Positions 53,167 through 56,727 of a DNA stretch of 56,727 bases are shown here, piece by piece; the stretch's first letter is position 1; every line of letters begins with the position of its first letter. The DNA is from JBFHNV01 sp965365655 (lineage in GTDB: Bacteria > Pseudomonadota > Gammaproteobacteria > HK1): assembly GCA_965365655.1 (NCBI GenBank), contig CBDUCN010000002.1, positions 1-56,727 on the forward strand, written 5' to 3'. The notes under the pieces were generated by a model. It was not told the DNA's origin, made no database searches, and was given only the letters and a program-made list of their open reading frames with translations. Both the position numbers and the translations under genes were made by a program.

Positions 53167-54621
53167 ATGCACGACCGCTCCGTCGCCGAGCTTCGCCGGG
53201 CACTCGACTCGCGGGAGACCTCGAGCGTGGAGCTCACCCGCCACCTGCTGTCGCGCGTCGAGGCGATGAACGACGATCTCAACGCGTTCATCACCGTGAC
53301 GCCCGAGCGCGCGCTCGCGCAGGCCGAGGCCGCCGACCGTCGCATCCGTGCCGGCGACGCCGGGCCGCTCACCGGCATCCCGCTGGCGCACAAGGACATC
53401 TTCTGCACCGACGGCGTGCGCACGAGCTGCGGCTCGCGCATGCTGGATTCCTTCGTCGCGCCCTACGACGCGACGGTGGTCGAACGCCTGGACCGGGCGG
53501 GCATGGTGACGCTGGGCAAGACCAACATGGACGAGTTCGCGATGGGCTCGTCCAACGAGACGAGCTGGTACGGGGCGGTGCGAAACCCGTGGGACCGCGA
53601 GCGCGTGCCGGGCGGCTCGTCGGGCGGCAGCGCCGCCGCGGTCGCGGCGCGGCTGTGCCCCGTCAGCACGTGCACCGACACCGGCGGCTCGATACGCCAG
53701 CCCGCCGCGCTGTGCGGCCTGAGCGGGCTGAAGCCGACCTACGGCCGCGTCAGCCGGTACGGGATGATCGCATTCGCGTCCAGCCTCGATCAGGCCGGCG
53801 TACTGGCGGCCAGCGCGGAAGACATCGCGCCGGTGCTGCAGGCGATGTCGGGCCTCGACACTCGCGACTCCACCAGCGTCGCGCGGCCGGTGGACGACTA
53901 CGCAGGCGTGCTGGGTGACGGCGTGTCGGGCCTGCGGATCGGCGTGCCCCGCGAGCACTTCGGCGAGGGGCTGCACCCGGGCGTGGAGGCGCGCGTGCGC
54001 GAGGCGCTGGACGCATTTCGCGACATGGGCGCGACGCTGGTGGACGTGGAGCTTCCGAGCACGCCGCTGTCCATCCCCGCGTACTACGTGGTCGCGCCGG
54101 CCGAGTGCTCGTCGAATCTCTCGCGCTTCGACGGGGTGCGCTTCGGCCACCGGGCGGAAAACCCCGTGGACCTCGAGGATCTCTACAAGCGCAGCCGCAG
54201 CGAGGGCTTCGGCCGCGAGGTGCGCCGCCGCATCCTGATCGGCACCTACGTGCTGTCGGCCGGCTACTACGACGCGTACTACCTGAAGGCGCAGAAGCTG
54301 CGCCGCCTGGTGAGCGCGGACTACGCGGCCGCGTTCGAGCACGTCGACGTGATCATGGGCCCGACGACGCCGGACGTCGCGTTCCGCTTCGGCGAGAAGA
54401 GCGGCGATCCGGTCAGCATGTACCTGTGCGACATCTACACCAACGGGGTGAACCTGGCCGGACTGCCGGGCATGTCGATCCCGGTGGGCTTCGCCGACGG
54501 CCTGCCGGTGGGGCTGCACATCGTCGGCAACTACTTCGCGGAAGCCCGCCTGCTCGGCGTCGCCCACGCCTACCAGCGCGAGACCGACTGGCACCGACGC
54601 GTGCCGGAGGGCTGCGCATGA
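53167..54621 (+). CDS. gatA: Glutamyl-tRNA(Gln) amidotransferase subunit A
   Basis: This amidase subunit releases ammonia from glutamine for GatB. The 484-residue product has the amidase signature with the catalytic Ser-cisSer-Lys triad: lysine in IPLAHKDIFC (about 72-81), GGSSGGSAAAVAA (about 145-157) and DTGGSIRQPAA (about 168-178). I chose the ATG at 53167; a GTG at 53122 overlapping the gatC stop (GTGA) is possible and would add 15 residues. The stop overlaps the gatB ATG. Confidence 0.95.
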   Translation: MHDRSVAELRRALDSRETSSVELTRHLLSRVEAMNDDLNAFITVTPERALAQAEAADRRIRAGDAGPLTGIPLAHKDIFCTDGVRTSCGSRMLDSFVAPYDATVVERLDRAGMVTLGKTNMDEFAMGSSNETSWYGAVRNPWDRERVPGGSSGGSAAAVAARLCPVSTCTDTGGSIRQPAALCGLSGLKPTYGRVSRYGMIAFASSLDQAGVLAASAEDIAPVLQAMSGLDTRDSTSVARPVDDYAGVLGDGVSGLRIGVPREHFGEGLHPGVEARVREALDAFRDMGATLVDVELPSTPLSIPAYYVVAPAECSSNLSRFDGVRFGHRAENPVDLEDLYKRSRSEGFGREVRRRILIGTYVLSAGYYDAYYLKAQKLRRLVSADYAAAFEHVDVIMGPTTPDVAFRFGEKSGDPVSMYLCDIYTNGVNLAGLPGMSIPVGFADGLPVGLHIVGNYFAEARLLGVAHAYQRETDWHRRVPEGCA

Positions 54622-56054
54622 CCTGGGAGAGCGTGATCGGGCTCGAGGTCCACGCCCAGCTCGCGACGCGCAGCAAGATCTTCTCCGGCGCGTCCACCGC
54701 GTACGGCGCGGCGCCCAACGTCAACGCGTGCGCCGTCGACCTCGGACTGCCCGGCGTGCTGCCGGTGCTCAACGAGGAGGCGGTCCGCATGGCCGTGATG
54801 TTCGGCCTCGCCGTGCACGCGGAGATCGCCGGGCGCTGCATCTTCGCGCGCAAGAACTACTTCTATCCGGACCTGCCCAAGGGTTACCAGATCAGCCAGT
54901 ACGAGCAACCCATCGTGCGCGGCGGATACCTGATGGTCGATGGCGGCGACGGCGAGGCGATGCGGGTGAGGCTGACCCGCGCGCACCTCGAGGAGGACGC
55001 GGGCAAGTCGGTTCACGACGCGTACCAGGGTCAGACCGGCATCGACCTCAACCGCGCCGGAACTCCGCTGCTGGAGATCGTGTCGGAGCCGGATCTGCGC
55101 AGCGCGCAGCAGGCCAGTGCCTGCATGCGCGCCATCCACGCGATCGTGCGCTACCTCGGAATCTGCGACGGCAACATGCAGGAGGGCTCCTTTCGCTGTG
55201 ATGCCAACGTGTCCGTCAGGCGCCGCGGCGAGGAGCGGCTGGGCACGCGCACCGAGATCAAGAACCTCAATTCATTCCGCTTCCTGGAGCACGCCATCGA
55301 GCACGAGATCGAGCGCCAGATCGAGCTGATCGAAGGCGGCGGCGAGGTGGTGCAGGAAACGCGGCTGTACGACCCCGAGCGACACCAGACACGTCCCATG
55401 CGCGGCAAGGAGGAGGCCAACGACTACCGCTACTTCCCCGACCCCGACCTGCTGCCGGTGGAGGTGGACGCCGCGTTCGTCGAGTCCGTGCGCGCCGCGC
55501 TGCCCGAGTTGCCGGACGCGAAGCGCGCGCGCTTCGCGAGCCAGTACGGACTGGCCGACGAGCCGGCCCGGCTGCTGACCGCCAGCCGCGACGTCGCGCA
55601 GTACTTCGAGCTCGTCGTGCAGGCCAGCGGCGGCCTCGCGCGTCAGGCGGCGAACTGGGTGACCGGGGAGCTGGCTGCGGCGCTGAACCGCCACGACATC
55701 GAGATCGCCAGCGCCCCGGTGGACGCGGCCGCGCTGGGCGCGATCCTGCGCCGCCTCGAGGACGGCACGCTGTCCGCGACCATGGCGAAGCAGGTCTTCG
55801 AAGCGGTGTGGAACGGCGAGGGCGACCCCGACACCGTGATCGCCGCGCGCGGCCTCGAGCAGGTGACGGACAGCGGCGCCCTGGAAGCCATGGTCGACGA
55901 CGTGCTGGCGGCCAATCCGGACCAGGTCGAGCAGTTCCGGGCCGGCAAGCACAAGGTGCTGGGCTTCCTGGTGGGCCAGGTGATGAAGGCGTCGGGGGGC
56001 AAGGCGGACCCGAAACGGGTGAACGCGCTGATGCGGGAGCGGCTGCAGGCCTGA
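54618..56054 (+). CDS. gatB: Asp/Glu-tRNA amidotransferase subunit B
   Basis: GatB activates and amidates Glu-tRNA(Gln) or Asp-tRNA(Asn). The 478-residue product starts MTWESVIGLEVHAQLATRSKIFSG. It has the cradle domain motifs NYFYPDLPKGYQISQYEQPI (about 83-102), AGTPLLEIVSEPDLRS and EGSFRCDANVSVR, and the C-terminal YqeY-like helical tail (about 325-475; DTVIAARGLEQVTDSGAL...FLVGQVMKASGGKADP). ATG overlaps the gatA stop by 4 bases. Confidence 0.96.
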   Translation: MTWESVIGLEVHAQLATRSKIFSGASTAYGAAPNVNACAVDLGLPGVLPVLNEEAVRMAVMFGLAVHAEIAGRCIFARKNYFYPDLPKGYQISQYEQPIVRGGYLMVDGGDGEAMRVRLTRAHLEEDAGKSVHDAYQGQTGIDLNRAGTPLLEIVSEPDLRSAQQASACMRAIHAIVRYLGICDGNMQEGSFRCDANVSVRRRGEERLGTRTEIKNLNSFRFLEHAIEHEIERQIELIEGGGEVVQETRLYDPERHQTRPMRGKEEANDYRYFPDPDLLPVEVDAAFVESVRAALPELPDAKRARFASQYGLADEPARLLTASRDVAQYFELVVQASGGLARQAANWVTGELAAALNRHDIEIASAPVDAAALGAILRRLEDGTLSATMAKQVFEAVWNGEGDPDTVIAARGLEQVTDSGALEAMVDDVLAANPDQVEQFRAGKHKVLGFLVGQVMKASGGKADPKRVNALMRERLQA

Positions 56055-56094
56055 CGCGGCCCGGGTCGGGCGCGCGGCCGCCCGCCGGCCTCGG

Positions 56095-56727
56095 TCATCC
56101 GCCGGCGCCGAGCACGCTCACGCGGCTGCCGACGGCCAGCCCCAGCGCGTCGTCGGCGCGCCCCTGGTTCACCGCGATCTCGACCAGCCCGACGGAGTTG
56201 CGATACCAGAACGCGTCGCCGCGGCCCACCGCGCCGAAGGTGCGCGCGTGGCGCAGCACCCGCCCGCCAGCCTGCACCCGGTCCCGCGCGCGCAGGCTCG
56301 CGGCGCGGCGCCCGGTCATGCAGTTGCCGAAGCCGTCCACGTAGACCACCTCGTCGAGGTCTTCCGGCCACGCCCGGGACCAGCGGCGCCGCGGGCGCAG
56401 CGCCCGCCCGGCGACGCCGCGTCCGGTCGCGAGGCGCGCGGCCACCGGCGCGAACAGGTCACGGCCGTGGAAGCTCGCCGACAGCCGCCGGGGACGCCAC
56501 AGGATCTCGTGCGCCCGGGCGCCGGGAACGCGCCTCAGCACGACGTCCAGCAGGCCGTTGTCCGGCCCCACCAGCCGATGGCCGGCCGCGTCCACCCAGA
56601 TCGGGCGGCGCGCGCGGGTACCCACCCCCGGATCCACGACCGCGACGAACACCGTGCCGGCCGGCTGGCGCGCGCGCAGCGCATCGACCAGGTACGCGCC
56701 GGTGCGCGGCGCGAAGAGCGGGAGATC
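56095..56727 (-). CDS. SAM hydrolase (SAM hydroxide adenosyltransferase) family protein, 5'-truncated by window end
   Basis: The visible 210 residues are the C-terminal part of a DUF62-family protein, which splits S-adenosylmethionine into adenosine and methionine. Conserved features are FVAVVDPGVGT followed by basic residues and an LVGPDNGLL segment (VDPGVGT and GPDNG hold SAM), then FHGRDLFAPVAA. The C-terminal beta-barrel domain (about 130-210) contains VDGFGNCMTG. The reading frame continues without stop to the window edge (LFAPRTGAYLVDALRARQ), so the first ATG seen (56652) is internal and roughly the first 40-60 residues are missing. It is convergent with gatB. Confidence 0.85.
   Translation of the reverse strand, partial: DLPLFAPRTGAYLVDALRARQPAGTVFVAVVDPGVGTRARRPIWVDAAGHRLVGPDNGLLDVVLRRVPGARAHEILWRPRRLSASFHGRDLFAPVAARLATGRGVAGRALRPRRRWSRAWPEDLDEVVYVDGFGNCMTGRRAASLRARDRVQAGGRVLRHARTFGAVGRGDAFWYRNSVGLVEIAVNQGRADDALGLAVGSRVSVLGAGG

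Overview
The window is about 57 kb of very GC-rich, gene-dense chromosome from a gammaproteobacterium. Several gene neighbourhoods are typical of that class: hda-DUF2066 divergent from purM-purN, pilS-pilR-pilA, pilB-pilC-pilD-coaE-zapD, mreBCD-mrdA-rodA-mltB-rlpA-dacA-lipB, and mreB divergent from gatCAB. The run ilvB-ilvN-ilvC-psd-pssA and the GC content suggest a Chromatiales/Ectothiorhodospiraceae-like lineage, but that is inference. I see no rRNA, tRNA, insertion sequence, prophage or CRISPR array. Most long ORFs on the opposite strand of these genes are shadows caused by the high GC.

Layout. 1-5.1 kb (minus): branched-chain amino acid synthesis (ilvB, ilvN, ilvC), then a decarboxylase-like protein and phosphatidylserine synthase. 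5.2-11.8 kb: a DUF4124 protein, proS, a lytic transglycosylase, acylphosphatase, an unrecognised PilZ-like protein, a DUF4398 lipoprotein and wrbA. 11.9-17.3 kb: hda and DUF2066 diverging from purMN, then trmJ diverging from suhB. 17.3-25.3 kb (minus): a type IV pilin locus, pilS-pilR-pilA, followed by two tandem membrane glycosyltransferase-like TPR proteins. 25.5-33.2 kb: sucCD, glnB, bamD (minus), rluD, pgeF and clpB. 33.4-39.8 kb: pilus motor and processing genes pilBCD, then coaE, zapD and a CnoX-type thioredoxin. 39.9-52.6 kb (minus): the cell-elongation and wall-remodelling block mreBCD-mrdA-rodA-mltB-rlpA-dacA-lipB, ending in two peptide-type ABC permeases and nagZ. 52.8-56.7 kb: gatCAB and a truncated SAM hydrolase-family gene.

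How it fits together. Two halves of the type IV pilus system lie 8 kb apart. The regulatory and pilin half has a near-perfect sigma-54 promoter in front of pilA and the PilS/PilR pair that would activate it. The machinery half is pilBCD. Between pilA and the rest of its strand lies the most unusual part of the window: two 680-690-residue multi-pass proteins with sequence features of the TMTC/GT-C O-glycosyltransferases plus helical repeat tails, separated from pilA only by a strong terminator. I propose them as a pilin (or surface protein) glycosylation module. The wall block is almost one transcription unit, with many 1-4 base start/stop overlaps.

Other points for follow-up are a paired palindromic repeat in two convergent gaps, an apparent ATC start codon for mreC, and a phosphatidylserine decarboxylase homologue that has lost two of its three catalytic residues. 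Promoter calls are by eye and should be treated as candidates, except the sigma-54 and sigma-32 sites, which match their consensus closely.
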